Of a stretch of 64,000 nucleotides of DNA, positions 1-14,422 are shown piece after piece. Under the pieces are notes generated by a model. That model was not told the origin of the DNA, made no database searches, and saw only the letters and a program-made list of their open reading frames with translations. The stretch is from NCBI GenBank assembly GCA_020796225.1, contig CM036758.1, positions 28,717,099 through 28,781,098 of the forward strand, written 5' to 3'. This DNA comes from Arion vulgaris. Its lineage: Eukaryota > Mollusca > Gastropoda > Stylommatophora > Arionidae. A program made the translations under genes and the position numbers. How positions within the stretch are numbered: position 1 is the stretch's first letter; each line of letters starts with the position of its first letter.

Positions 1-320
1 TTGATGCTCAAAGCCTCTGAAGTTGGACCCAATTCTAATGGGACATCTCTGAGCAGCAACCTGCGATTTTGGATCTTTCGAAGCATCGACTGAGAGTCAG
101 ACACAGCAATGGCCCCAGTAAGCCCGGAGTGGGAGAGGGTCACTGGAGATAGCTGGATTGACTTCCTCACAGTCCACTAACTGGAGGTAGTTGTCCATCG
201 CTTCGCAACAACCCTATCATTCACGCTGGCTAAAAACCCAGCCTGACTTCTCACCAGATGAACATACCAATCGGTATAAACAACAAGATTATCACCCACT
301 TGTATTATCTGCTATCAGCT
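1..320 (-). mobile_element. LINE RNase H domain remnant
   Basis: The minus strand reads DNLVVYTDWYVHLVRSQAGF, then in other frames AVSDSQSMLRKIQNR. These are the TD and DS motifs of a LINE-encoded RNase H with several frameshifts. A second remnant with SMLRKI is at 60010-60360. Confidence 0.7.
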
Positions 321-782
321 TTTAATTGTGAGTTCAGTCTTTATGTTGCCCAACCTTCACATTTTCTTTCAATTTCTTCTAATTTATTTCCCTCAAATTA
401 GGTGCCATGACCACGAATTCAATTATTGCGGACGAATAGAGAGAAAAAAAACATTTGCAGACCCCGTCTGTGTTCACTAATGTTTATACATCTTTTGTGT
501 GTTTTCTATATATTTCTTTTTTTTGCTACATCTTTCAACATTTGGACTGAATTTCAATTTTCAAAAACTATAGCTGCTATACTATCAACTGATTTTATTA
601 AAAAAATTTTTTCTAGCCCAATGTGGAGTTATATTAAATGTGTTCAGTGGAGTTATGCTTTCAAGTCTGTTATCAGAATGCCAAAGTTAGTAGTTCAGGC
701 TCAGTGTCGTGGATCTGACAAAAGTTTCAGTGACTTAAAGTTTGTAGAAATAAAAATATGGCTGTGAGGACTAAGTTTGTCG
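321..782. other. unassigned stretch before the satellite
   Basis: AT-rich. A 113-codon frame (426-767) has no recognisable motif and no splice context I can defend. Nothing else seen. Confidence 0.5.
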
Positions 783-3700
783 ACATCTAAAGTTGGTTAT
801 GATATCTAATGTTGGTTGTGATATCTAATGTTGGTTGTGATATCTAATGTTGTTTATGATATCTAATGTTGGTTGTGATATCTAATGTTGGTTGTGATAT
901 CTAATGTTGTTTATGATATCTAATGTTGGTTGTGATATCTAATGTTGGTTGTGATATCTAAAGTTGAATTTATGATATCTAATGTTGTTTGTGATATCTA
1001 AATTTGATATCTTGGTTGTGATATTAAATGTTGGTTGTGATATCTAATTTGGTTATATATCTAATGTTGATTATGATATCTAATGTTGTTGATATCAATG
1101 TTGAAGTTGTGATATCTAATGTTAGTTGTGATATTCCTAATGTTGGTTGTGATATCTAATGATTGTTGATATCAATGTTGATTATGATATTCAATGTAAG
1201 GTATTGTATATCTAATGTTGGTTGTAAGATATCTAAAGTTGGTTATATTATCTAATTTGGTTATGATATTAATGTTAAGTTATATATCTAATGTTGGTAG
1301 ATATCTAATGTTGGATTATGATATCTAATATTGTTGTGATATATAGTTGGTTATGATATCTAATGTTAGTTAGATATCTAATGTTGGTTATATATCTAAT
1401 GTTGTTGTGATATCTAATGTATTATGATATCTAATGTTGGTCTGTGATATCTAATGTTGGTTTATATCTAATGTTGGTATGATATCTAATGTTGGTTGTG
1501 ATATCTAATGTTGGTTATAATATCTAATTTGTTATGATATCAATTCAATGGTGATATCTAATGTCGTTATGATATCTAATGCAGTTATGATTATCTAATG
1601 TTGGTTATGATATCTAATGCAGGTTATGATATCTAATGTCGGTTTTATGATATTAATGTCGATTATGATATCAATGTCGTTTGTGATATCTAATGTTGCT
1701 TATGATATCTAATGGTAGTTATGACATCTAATGTTGGTTATAAAGTATCTAATGTTGGTTGTGATATATAAGTTGGTTATGATATCTAATGTTGGTTATT
1801 GATATCTAATGTTGAATTATGATATCTAATGTTAAGTTATGATATCTAATGTTGATTATGATATCTAATGGGATTATGGTATCTAATGTGGTTATGATAT
1901 CTAATGTTGGTTTATGATCTATTTGTTGTTTATATATCTAATTTTGTTATGGATATCTAATGTTGGTTATATGTATCAAATGTTGGTTATGATATCTAAT
2001 GTTGGTTAGGTATCTAATGTTGGTTATGATATCTAATGTTGTTTGATATCTAATGTTGTTTGATATAATTTTGGGTTGTGATATCTAATGTTGGTTGTGA
2101 TATCTAATGTTGGTTATGATATCAAAATGTTGGTTGATATCTAATGTTGGTTGTGATATATAATGTTGGTTGTGATATCTAATGTTGGTTGTGATATCTA
2201 ATGTTGGTTATGATATCTAATGTTGGTTATGATATCTAATGTTGTTTGTGATATCTAATGTTGGTTGTGATATCTAATGTTGGTTGTGATATCTAATGTT
2301 GTTTGTGATATCTAATGTTGGTTTTGATATCTAATGTTGTTATAATATCTAATGTTGGTTATGATATCTAATGTTGGTTATGATATCTAATGTTAGTTAT
2401 GATATCTAATGTTGGTTATGATATCTAATGTTGGTTATGATATCTAATGTTGGTTATGATATCTAATGTTGGTTATGATATCTAATGTTGGTTATGATAT
2501 CTAATGTTGGTTATGATATCTAATGTTGGTTATAATATATAATGTTGGTTATGATATCTAAAGTTGGTTATGATATCTAATGTTGGTTGTGATATCTAAT
2601 GTTGGTTGTGATATCTAATGTTGGTTATGATATATAATGTTGGTTATAATATCTAATGTTGGTTATGATATCTAATGTTGGTTATGATATTTAATGTTGT
2701 TTGTGATATCTAATGTTGGTTATGATATCTAATGTTGGTTATGGTATCTAATGTTGTTTGTGATATCTAATGTTGGTTGTGATATCTAATGTTGGTTATA
2801 ATATCTAATGTTGGTTGTGATATCTAATGTTGTTTGTGATATCTAATGTTGGTTATGATATCTAATGTTGGTTATGATATCTAATGTGGGTTATGATATC
2901 TAATGTTGGTTATGATATATAATGTTGTTTGTGATATCTAATGTTGGTTGTGATATCTAATGTTGGTTATGATATCTAATGTTGGTTGTGATATCTAATG
3001 TTGGTTGTGATATCTAATGTGGGTTATGATATCTAATGTTGGTTATGATATCTAATGTTGGTTGTGATATCTAATGTTGGTTTTGATATCTAATGTTGGT
3101 TATGATATCTAATGTTGGTTATGATATCTAATGTTGGTTATGGTATCTAATGTTGGTTGTGATATCTAATGTTGATTGGATATCAATGTTGGTTTGATAT
3201 CTAATGTTGGTTGTGATATCTAATGTGGTTATGATATCTAATGTTGGTTGTGATATCTAATGCTGGTTATGATATCTAATGTTGGTTATGATATCTAATG
3301 TTGGTTATGATATCTAATGTTGGTTATGATATCTAATGTTGGTTGTATATCTAATGTTGGTTATGATATCTAATGTTGGTTATGGTATCTAATGTTGGTT
3401 ATGATATCTAATGTTGGTTGTGATATCTAATGTTGGTTATGATATCTAATGTTGGTTGTGATATCTAATGTTGGTTATGATATCTAATGTTGGTTGTGAT
3501 ATCTAATGTTGGTTATGATATCTAATGTTGGTTGATATCTAATGTTGGTTATGATATCTAATGTTGGTTATGATATCTAATGTTGGTTATGATATCTAAT
3601 GTTGGATTATGATATCTAATGTTGGTTGTGATATCTAATGTTGGTTATGATATCTAATGTTGGTTATGATATCTAATGTTGGTTATGATATCTAATGTTG

Positions 3701-6700
3701 GTTATGATATCTAATGTTGGTTATGATATACTATGTTTGTGATATCTAATGTTGTTGTGATATCTAATGCTGGTTGTGATATCTAATGTTGGTTATGATA
3801 TCTAATGTTGTTTATGATATCTAATGTTGGTTGTAAACTATTAATGTTGGTTATGATATCTAATGTTGGTTGTGATATCTAATGTTGCTTATGATATCTA
3901 ATGTTGGTTGTGATATCTAAAGTTGGTTATGATATCTAATGTTGGTTATGATATCTAATGTTGGTTATGATATCTAATGTTGGTTATGATATCTAATGTT
4001 GGTTATGATATCTAATGTTGGTTGTGATATCTAATGTTGGTTATGATATCTAATGTTGGTTATGATATCTAATGTTGGTTGTGATATCTAATGTTGGTTA
4101 TGATATCTAATGTGGTTATGATATCTAATGTTGGTTATGATATCTAATGTTGGTTATGATATCTAATGTTGGTTATGATATCTAATGTTGGTTGTGATAT
4201 CTAATGTTGGTTATGATATCTAATGTTGGTTATGATATCTAATGTTGTTTGTGATATCTAATGTTGTTTGTGATATCTAATGTTGGTTGTGATATCTAAT
4301 GTTGGTTATGATATCTAATGTTGGTTATGATATCTAATGTTGGTTATAATATATAATGTTGGTTATGATATCTAAAGTTGGTTATGATATCTAATGTTGG
4401 TTGTGATATCTAATGTTGGTTGTGATATCTAATGTTGGTTGTGATATCTAATGTTGGTTATGATATCTAATGTTGGTTATGGTATCTAATGTTGGTTATG
4501 ATATCTAATGTTGGTTATGATATCTAATGTTGGTTATGATATCTAATGTTGGTTATGATATCTAATGGTGGTTATGATATCTAATGTTGGTTATGATATC
4601 TAAAGTTGGTTATAATATCTAATGTTGGTTATGATATCTAATGTTGGTTATGATATCTAATGTTGGTTATGATATCTAATGTTGATTATATATCTAATGT
4701 TGGTTATGATATCTAATGTTGTGTGATATCTAATGTTGGTTATGATATCTAATGTTGGTTATGATATCTAATGTTGGTTGTGATATCTAATGTTTGTTAT
4801 GATATCTAATGTTGGTTATGATATCTAATGTTGGTTATGATATCTAATGTTGGTTGTGATATCTAAAGTTGGTTGTGATATCTAATGTTGGTTGTGATAT
4901 CTAATGTTGGTTATGATATCTAATGTTAGATTATGATATCTAATGTTGGCTGTGATATCTAATGTTGGTTGTGATATCTAATGTTGGTTGTGATATCTAA
5001 TGTTGGTTATGATATCTAATGTTGGTTATGATATCTAATGTTGGTTTAGGGTATTAAAGTTGGTTGTGATATCTAAGTTGGTTGTGATATCTAATGTTGG
5101 TTATGATATTAATGTTGGTTTGATATCTAAAGTTGGTTATGATATCTAAAGTTGGTTATAATATCTAATGTTGGTTGTGATATCTAATGTTGGTTGTGAT
5201 ATCTAATGTTGGTTATGATATCTAATGTTGGTTATAATATCTAATGTTGGTTGTGATATCTAATGTTGGTTGTGATATCTAATGTTGGTTATGATATCTA
5301 ATGTTGGCTATGATATCTAATGTTGGTTATAATATCTAATGTTGGTTATGATATCTAATGTTGGTTGTGATATCTAATGTTTGTTATGATATCTAATGTT
5401 GGTTATGATATCTAATGTTGGTTGTGATATCTAATGTTGGTTATGATATCTAATGTTGGTTGTGATATCTAATGTTGGTTGTGATATCTAATGTTGGTTG
5501 TGTTATCTAATGTTGGTTATGATATCTAATGTTGGTTATGATATCTAATGTTGGTTATGATATATAATGTTGGTTTGATATCTATTGTTGGTTGTGATAT
5601 CTAATGTTGGTTATAATATCTAATGTTGGTTGTGATATCTAATGTTGGTTGTGATTTTCTAATGTTGGTTATGATATCTAATGTTGGTTGTGATATATAA
5701 TGTTGTTTGTGATATCTAATGTTGGTTATGATATCTAATGTTGGTTATGATATATAATGTTGGTTGTGATATCTAATGTTGGTTATGATATCTAATGTTG
5801 GTTATAATATCTAATGTTGGTTGTGATATCTAATGTTGGTTGTGATATCTAATGTTGGTTATGATATCTAATGTTGGTTATGATATCTAATGTTGGTTAA
5901 GATATCTAATGTTGGTTATGATATCTAATGTTGGTTGTGATATCAATGTTGGTTATGATATCTAATGTTGGTTGTGATATCTAATGTTGGTTGTGATATC
6001 TAATGTTGGTTGTGATATCTAAAGTTGGTTATGATATCTAATGTTGGTTAGATATCTAAATTTGTTTATGATATCTAATGTTGATTATGATATCTAATGT
6101 TGGTTATAATATATAATGTTGGTTATGATATCTAAAGTTGGTTATGATATCTAATGTTGAATTATGATATCTAATTTTGGGTTATGATATCTAATGTTGG
6201 TTGTGATATCTAATGTTGAATTATGATATCTAATGTTGGTTGTGATATATAATGTTGTTATGATATCTAATGTTGGTTGTGATATCTAATGTTGGTTGTG
6301 ATATCTGATGTTGGTTATGATATCTAATGTTGGTTATGATATCTAATGTTGGTTATGATATCTAATGTTGGTTATGATATCTAATGTTGGTTGTGATATC
6401 TAATGTTGGTTGTGATATCTAATGTTGGTTGTGATATCTAATGTTGGTTGTGATATCTAATGTTGGTTATGATATCTAATGTTGGTTATGATATCTAATG
6501 TTGGTTGTGATATCTAAAGTTGGTTGTGATATCTAATGTTGGTTGTGATATCAAAAGGGTTGGTTATGATATCTAAGTTGGTTGTGATATCTAATGTTGG
6601 TTATGATATCTAATGTTGGTTATGATATCTAATGTTTGTTGTGATATCTAATGTTGGTTATGATATATAATGTTGGTTGTGATATCTAATGTTGGTTATG

Positions 6701-9700
6701 ATATCTAATGTTGGTTATGATATCTAATGTTGGTTATGATATCTAATGTTGGTTATGATATCTAATTTTATTTGTGATATCTAATGTTGGTTGTGATATC
6801 TAATGTTGGTTATGATATCTAATGTTGGTTGTGATATCTAATGTTGGTTATGATATCTAATGTTGTTTGTGATATCTAATGTTGGTTATGATATCTAATG
6901 TTGGTTATGATATCTAATGTTGGTTATGATATCTAATGTTGATTGTGATATCTAATGTTGGTTATGATATCTAATGTTGTTTGTGATATCTAATGTTGGT
7001 TGTGATATCATCGCTGTTATGATATCTAATGTTGGTTATGATATCTAATGTTGGATTATGATATCTAATGTTGGTTATGATATCTAATGTTGGTTATAAT
7101 ATCTAATGTTGGTTATGATATCTAATGTTGGTTATGGTATCTAATGTTGGTTGTGATATATAAATGTTGGTTTGTGATATCTAATGTTGGTTGATATCTA
7201 ATGTTGGTTGTGATATCTAATGTTGGTTATGATATCTAATGTTGGTTGTGATATCTAATGTTGGTTGTGATATCTAATGTTGGTTATGATATCTAATGTT
7301 GGTTGTGATATCTAATGTTGGTTATGATATCTAATGTTGGTTGTGATATATAATGTTGGTTGTGATATCTAATGTTGGTTGTGATATCTAATGTTGGTAT
7401 GATATCTAATGTTAGTTATGATATCTAATGTTGGTTATGATATCTAATGTTGTTTGTGATATCTAATGTTGGTTGTGATATCTAATGTTGGTTATGATAT
7501 CTAATGTTGTTTATGATATCTAATGTTGGTTATGATATCTAATGTTGTTTATGATATCTAATGTTGGTTATGATATCTAATGTTGGTTATGATATATAAT
7601 GTTGGTTGTGATATCTAATGTTGGTTATGATATCTAATGTTGGTTATGATATCTAATGTTGGTTATGATATCTAATGTTGATTATGATATCTAATGTTGA
7701 TTATGATATCTAATGTTGGTTATGATATCTAATGTTGATTATGATATCTAATGTTGGTTATGATATCTAATGTTGGTTATGATATATAATGTTGGTTATG
7801 ATATCTAATGTTGGTTATGATATCTAATGTTGGTTATGATATCTAATGTTGGTTATGATATCTAATGTTGGTTGATATCTAAAGTTGAGTTGTGATATCT
7901 AATGTTGGTTATGATATCTAATGTTGGTTATGATATCTAATGTTGGTTATGATATCTAATGTTGGTTGTGATATCTAAAGTTGGTTGTGATATCTAATGT
8001 TGGTTATGATATCTAATGTTGGTTGTGATATCTAAAGTTGGTTATGATATCTAATGTTGGTTATAATATCTAATGTTGGTTATGATATCTAATGTTGGTT
8101 GTGATATCTAATGTTGGTTATGATATCTAATGTTGGTTAGATATCTAATGTTGGTTTGATATCTAATGTTGGTTATGATATCTAATGTTGGTTGTGATAT
8201 CTAATGTTGGTTGTGATATCTAATGTTGTTTGTGATATCTAATGTTGGTTATGATATCTAATGTTGGTTATGATATCTAATGTTGGTTATGATATCTAAT
8301 GTTGGTTTTGATATATAATGTTGGTTGTGATATCTAATGTTGGTTGTGATATCTAATGTTGGTTGTGATATCTAATGTTGGTTATGATATCTAATGTTGG
8401 TTGTGATATCTAATGTTGTTTTTGATATCTAATGTTGGTTATGATATCTAATGTTGGTTGTGATATCTAATGTTGTTTATGATATCTAATGTTGGTTATA
8501 ATATCTAATGTTGGTTGTGATATCTAATGTTGGTTGTGATATCTAATGTTGGTTATGATATCTAATGTTGGTTATGATATCTAATGTTGGTTATAATATC
8601 TAATGTTGGTTATGATATATAATGTTGGTTGTGATATCTAATGTTGGTTATGATATCTAATGTTGGTTGTGATATCTAATGTTGGTTGTGATATCTAATG
8701 TTGGTTATGATATCTAATGTTGGTTATAATATCTAATGTTGGTTATGATATCTAAAGTTGGTTATGATATCTAATGTTGGTTATGATATCTAATGTTGGT
8801 TATAATATCTAATGTTGGTTATGATATCTAAAGTTGGTTATGATATCTAATGTTGGTTATGATATCTAATGTTGGTTATGATATCTAATGTTGGTTGTGA
8901 TATCTAATGTTGGTTATGATATCTAATGTTGGTTGTGATATCTAATGTTGGTTATGATATCTAATGTTGGTTGTGATATCTAATGTTGGTTGTGATATCT
9001 AATGTTGGTTGTGATATCTAATGTTGGTTATGATATCTAATGTTGGTATGATATCTAATGTTGGTTATGATATCAATGTTGATTTATGATATCTAATGTT
9101 GGTTTGTGATATCTAATGTTGATTGTGATATCTAATGTTGGTTATGATATCTAATGTTGGTTTTGATATCTAATGTTGGTTATGATATCTAATGTTGGTT
9201 ATGATATCTAATGTTGGTTATGATATCTAAAGTTGGTTGTGATATCTAATGTTGGTTGTGATATCTAAAGTTGGTTATGATATCTAAAGTTGGTTGTGAT
9301 ATCTAATGTTGGTTATGATATCTAATGTTGGTTATGATATCTAATGTTGGTTGTGATATCTAATGTTGGTTATGATATCTAATGTTGGTTGTGATATCTA
9401 ATGTTGGTTATGATATCTAATGTTGGTTATGATATCTAATGTTGGTTATGATATCTAATGTTGGTTATGATATCTAATGTTGTTTGTGATATCTAATGTT
9501 GGTTGTAATATCTAATTTTGGTTATGATATCTAATGTTGGTTGTGATATCTAATGTTGGTTATGATATCTAATGTTGTTTGTGATATCTAATGTTGGTTG
9601 TGATATCTAATGTTGGTTATAAAATCTAATGTTGGTTATGATATCTAATGTTGGTTATGATATCTAATGTTGGTTATGATATCTAATGTTGGTTATGATA

Positions 9701-11858
9701 TCTAATGTTGGTTATGATATCTAATGTTGGTTATGATATCTAATGTTGGTTGTGATATCTAATGTTTGTTATGATATCTAATGTTGGTTATGATATCTAA
9801 TGTTGGTTATGATATCTAATGTTGGTTATGATATCTAATGTTGTTTGTGATATCTAATGTTGGTTGTGATATCTAATGTTGGTTATGATATCTAATGTTG
9901 GTTATGATATCTAATGTTGGTTATGATATCTAATGTTGGTTATGATATCTAATGTTGGTTATAATATCTAATGTTGGTTATGATATCTAATGTTGGTTGT
10001 GATATCTAATGTTGGTTGTGATATCTAAAGTTGGTTATGATATCTAATGCTGTTATGATATCTAATGTTGGTTATGATATCTAATTTTAGTTGTGATATC
10101 TAATGTTGGTTGTGATATCTAATGTTGGTTGTGATATCTAATGTTGTAGTGATATCTAAAGTTGGTTATGATATCTAATGTGTTATGATATCTAATGTTG
10201 GTTATGATATCTAATGTTGGTTGATATCTAATGTTGTTTATGATATCTAATGTTGGTTATGATATCTAATGTTGGTTGTGATATCTAATGTTGGTTTTGA
10301 TATCTAATGTTGGTTGTGATATCTAATGTTGATTGTGATATCTAATGTTGGTTATGATATCTAATGTTGGTTGTGATATCTAATGTTGGTTGTGATATCT
10401 AATGTTGGTTGTGATATCTAATGTTGGTTGTGATATCTAATGTTGGTTATGATATCTAATGCTGGTATTGTGATATCTAATGTTGGTTGTGATATCTAAT
10501 GTTGTTTGTGATATCTAATGTTGGTTATGATATCTAATGTTGGTTATGATATCTAATGTTGGTTATGTAAAATACAATGTTGTTGTGATATCTAATGTTG
10601 GTTATGATATCTAATGTTGGTTATGATATCTAATGTTGGTTGTGATATCTAATGTTGGTTATGATATCTAATGTTGTTTGTGATATCTAATGTTGGTTGT
10701 GATATCTAATGTTGGTTCTAATATCTAATGTTGGTTATGATATCTAATGTTGGTTATGATATCTAATGTTGGTTATGATATCTAATGTTGGTTGTGATAT
10801 CTAATGTTGGTTATGATATCTAATGTTGTTTGTGATATCTAATGTTGGTTATGATATCTAATGTTGGTTATGATATCTAATGTTGGTTATGATATCTAAT
10901 GTTGGTTATGATATCTAATGTTGGTTATGATATATAATGTTGGTTGTGATATCTAATGTTGGTTATGATATCTAATGTTGGTTATGATATCTAATGTTGG
11001 TTGTGATATATAATGTTGGTTGTGATATCTAATGTTGGTTGTGATATCTAATGTTGGTTATGATATCTAAAGTTGGTTATGATATCTAATGTTGGTTGTG
11101 ATATCTAATTTTGGTTGTGATATCTAATGTTGTTTGTGATATCTAATGTTGGTTGTGATATCTAATGTTGGTTATGATATCTAATGTTGGTTATGATATC
11201 TAATGTTGGTTATGATATATAATGTTGGTTATGATATCTAATGTTGGTTGTGATATCTAATGTTGGTTGTGATATCTAATGTTGGTTATGGTATCTAATG
11301 TTGGTTGTGATATCTAATGTTGGTTATGATATCTAATGTTGTTATATATCCTAATGTTGGTTATGATATCTAATGTTGTTTGTGATATCTAATGTTGGTT
11401 GTGATATCTAATGTTGGTTATAATATATAATGTTGGTTATGATATCTAATGTTGGTTGTGATATCTAATGTTGGTTGTGATATCTAATGTTGGTTATGAT
11501 ATCTAATGTTGGTTATGATATCTAATGTGGGTTATGATATCTAATGTTGGTTGTGATATCTAATGTTGGTTATGATATCTAATGTTGAGTTATGATATTA
11601 ATGTTGGTTATGATATCTAATGTTGGTTATGATATCTAATGTTGTTTGTGATATCTAATGTTGGTTATGATATCTAAGGTTGGTTATGATATCTAATGTT
11701 GGTTGTGATATCTAATGTTGGTTATGATATCTAATGTTGGTTATGATATCTAATGTTGGTTGTGATATCTAATGTTGGTTGTGATATCTAATGTTGGTTG
11801 TGATATCTAATGTTGGTTGTGATATCTAATGTTGGTTTGATACCCTAATGTTGGTTAT
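783..11858. repeat. 19-bp satellite, left block (about 580 units)
   Basis: The unit is GATATCTAATGTTGGTTAT with a frequent A/G choice in the last TTAT/TTGT; an EcoRV site (GATATC) lies in nearly every unit. Rarer variants are GTTTGT, CTAAAG and TATAATATAT. The stretch from about 1000 to 2100 is degenerate, with many one- and two-base indels; the rest is far more regular. The unit is not a multiple of three and carries stops, so it is not coding. Confidence 0.98.
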
Positions 11859-12267
11859 CTTCTTCTTCTTCTTTGCGTTCGGTTTCGTATCATCCGTCTA
11901 AATCATGAGATGGGTTGCCTCTATGAAGCTGCATGTCAGTTGGAGTTCTTCGAGATTTCCCCCAAGCTTGTCTGTATGCTTTGTTCATGAGGCCATGTTT
12001 CATTTCGTTGTTGTATGTATGATGGACATGACTGCAGGATGTGCTCTGGAGTCTGTGTCTCTGTCTGGCATGCACACTGTGCAGTCTGAGCAGGCTTTAT
12101 TCTGTGCATGTGGGGGTTGAGCCTGCAGTGACCTGTTCTTAGTCGAAAGATTGTTGTGTGCTGTTTTCTGTTTAGTCTGCTGATGGGATCTTGTGGGTGT
12201 TTGCTTTTGGTTTGTTGCCTCCATACCTCTTTGTACTTTCTTTTGATATGTGTCTTGATTTCTGGTA
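11859..12267 (-). mobile_element. LINE 3' end (zinc-knuckle family), 5'-truncated, inside the satellite
   Basis: The minus strand codes the C-terminus of a LINE ORF: IFRLRTGHCRLN, then QCACQTETQTPEHILQSCP (a CCHC-like motif), and, after a one-base frame slip, WGNLEELQLTCSFIEATHLM and stop. After a short UTR the 3' end is GAACGCAAAGAAGAAGAAG. The same tail ends the SINE copies at 23239-23492 and 48347-48597. The target-site duplication cannot be resolved because both flanks are satellite. Confidence 0.9.
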
Positions 12268-12541
12268 GTGATATCTAATGTTGGTTGTGATATCTAATGT
12301 TGGTTATGATATCTAATGTTTGTTATGATATCTAATGTTGGTTATGATATCTAATGTTGGTTATGATATCTAATGTTGGTTGTGATATCTAATGTTGGTT
12401 ATGATATCTAATGTTGGTTGTGATATCTAATGTTGGTTATGATATCTAATGTTGGTTATGATATCTAATGTTGGTTGTGATATCTAATGTTGTTTATGAT
12501 ATCTAATGTTGGTTATGATATCTAATGTTGGTTATAATGAC
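12268..12541. repeat. 19-bp satellite, right block
   Basis: About 14 clean units of the same satellite, separated from the main array by the LINE at 11859-12267. This shows that the LINE inserted into an existing array. Confidence 0.97.
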
Positions 12542-12841
12542 TAAAGTTGTTGGTGATAGAAACATATTGTAATGTATAAAGCTAGCACTGGCTAAAGATT
12601 GTGGTAATATTTGAAGTTGATTTCACAAGCTGGTATTGATGGTATATGTTGTAATTCAAGACATATGAAGCTGGTTGGGAGATAACAAAATCAGTTTGGT
12701 TACTATGGTCCCAATTTTCGTTACTATAGTAACAATGAGGAAATTAATTAAAAAACAAATAGGTAAAAAGTAAATATGAAAAAAAAATTAATACTAAAAA
12801 ATGAAAGCAAAGCAAAAATGTATAGATATCGAAAGTTAAGA
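12542..12841. other. unassigned AT-rich DNA after the satellite
   Basis: No frame, repeat or motif recognised. Confidence 0.5.
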
Positions 12842-13140
12842 GTAACAATAGTAACAATGATAAGACAAATAACAATAATGTTATCATAACAATCGAGTAA
12901 TAATGATGAGACAAATAACAATACTTTTATCACAACAATCGAGTAATAATGATGAGACAAATAACAATAATGTTATCATAACAATCGAGTAATAATGATG
13001 AGACAAATAACAATACTTTTATCACAACTAGCGAGTAATAATGAGACAAATAACAATACTTTTATCACAACTAGCGAGTAATAATGAGACAAATAACAAT
13101 ACTTTTATCACAACTAGCGAGTAATAATGATGAGACAAAA
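12842..13140. repeat. 46-bp minisatellite (about 6 units)
   Basis: Units contain GATGAGACAAATAACAATA and AACAATCGAGTAATAATGAT; spacing is 46 bases (12905 to 12951), with later units shortened to about 43. It directly follows the cNBD exon at 13186 on the minus strand, so it lies in its downstream intron. Confidence 0.9.
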
Positions 13141-13185
13141 GTAAAGATTAAATTATAGAGAGCTGAAACATATCATTATTCATAC

Positions 13186-13336
13186 CTTTAGTGACGATCA
13201 AGGTCGGTGAAGAAATATCATCATGGATGCCTTCAGCAGAGACCATGCCCAGGTATTCTCCAACGCCATGGCTGTACAACATATTTGGCTGATGAACATT
13301 TCTGGTTTGTGTGTCATTTGATGAGTTGTACATTGC
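13186..13336 (-). CDS. internal exon of the cNBD protein
   Basis: Minus strand, acceptor tttctaaatctcag and donor AAAG|gtatga. It codes AMYNSSNDTQTRNVHQPNML, then YSHGVGEYLGMVSAEGIHDD and ISSPTLIVTKG. In a cNBD this is the region from the variable loop through the 'G-E-x-x-G' phosphate-binding cassette (here GEYLGMVSAE) to the following strand. It joins the previous exon in phase 0 and leaves in phase 1. The next exon would lie beyond the 19-bp satellite (below 783), outside the window. Whether it binds a nucleotide cannot be judged: the usual arginine after the cassette is not seen. Confidence 0.65.
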
Positions 13337-13788
13337 CTGAGATTTAGAAATTGATAAAATAATACTCTTGTGACTAGACGTAAGATTAGACATATATTGT
13401 ATATAGAAGATTCCCGATTGTATCAGCTTTCAGGTCGACAAGTTTCAATTGAGTACTAGAGAAATACATACATGCAAACATGTATATACCTCACCATCGT
13501 TAGCTACCATAACAACATGAAATATTTATTATAAAACAAAAGAAAGTAATATGTGTGAAAGTCACAAATGAGGTGATTGACACACAGTTCTCCACCACTA
13601 CAGTGGTTAGGTATATATAGAGTTAAATATATTAATGGTGAAGTACTGAGTTAACTCAAAGCTGTCTCAGAGATGGCATGAGAAATGATATTAAAAACAT
13701 GCTTGTCCATAAGCATCGAAAGTCATTATCTCACTGACCGTGCATCACCTGGACAAGGATGAGAGAGACGATATTAAAATAGACATAC

Positions 13789-13906
13789 CTTTACTGCTCC
13801 AGTTACAATGTAGAAACAAGGTCTACAAACTTCATGGTTTAATTTCTCACGTGTCATTGGCTGCAAACTTTTCCAGGTCACTGGCTCAAGATGTCCTTGA
13901 CAAAGT
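13789..13906 (-). CDS. internal exon of the cNBD protein
   Basis: Minus-strand frame encoding LCQGHLEPVTWKSLQPMTRE, then KLNHEVCRPCFYIVTGAVK and a strong donor AAAG|gtatgt. FYIVTGAVK matches the 'F-Y-I-V-x-G-x-V' strand of cyclic-nucleotide-binding domains. It ends in phase 0, as the next exon (13336-13186) requires. The acceptor (gattagatgaag|ACTTTG) has a poor pyrimidine tract, so the left border is uncertain; a shorter form starting at CCAATG (13860) after tttgcag also fits. Confidence 0.6.
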
Positions 13907-14084
13907 CTTCATCTAATCAATGAAATGTAAAAACACTAGAGATGATGTAAGAACTGGCAGTCTCTGTTCCAGAAGAACATATATACTAACATATACACAC
14001 ATATATTTAACAATGAAAATGTGGAAACTATTCCCAAAAAACATGACACTATGTCGAAAACATCATACTAGAAATGAGTGTAAA

Positions 14085-14422
14085 ATTGTGATTGATTGAT
14101 AGGACCATTATAACTATACTTTGATAAATAACAATATGTGTTTCATATATCGACTTCATCTAATCAATGAAATGTAAAACACAAGGGGTGAAGAACTATA
14201 CTTTGATAAATAACAATATGTGTTTCATATATCGACTTCATCTAATCAATGAAATGTAAAAATACCAGGGATGTAAGAACTATACTTTGATAAATAACAA
14301 TATGTGTTTCATATATCGACTTCATCTAATCAATGAAATGTAATTACACCAGGGATGTAATAACTATACTTTGATAAATAACAATATGTGTTTCATATAT
14401 CGACTTCATTTAATCAAGTTTT
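14085..14422. repeat. 81-86-bp minisatellite (4 units) that copies a splice-acceptor region
   Basis: Four units contain ACTTTGATAAATAACAATAT and CTTCATCTAATCAATGAAAT. The second block, read on the minus strand as ATTTCATTGATTAGATGAAG, is identical to the sequence just before the cNBD exon at 13906. The start (14085-14112) also holds a TTGATTGATAGGAC tail of the SINE-B family. Confidence 0.85.

Noticed and set aside
426..767. 113-codon frame as a small gene
   Set aside because: No motif, AT-rich composition, no credible splice or promoter context.
11905..12224. Small frames on both strands in the non-satellite island
   Set aside because: Shadows of the LINE C-terminus that reads on the minus strand in another frame.
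783..12541. CRISPR-like array
   Set aside because: Units are head to tail with no unique spacers, and the DNA is eukaryotic.
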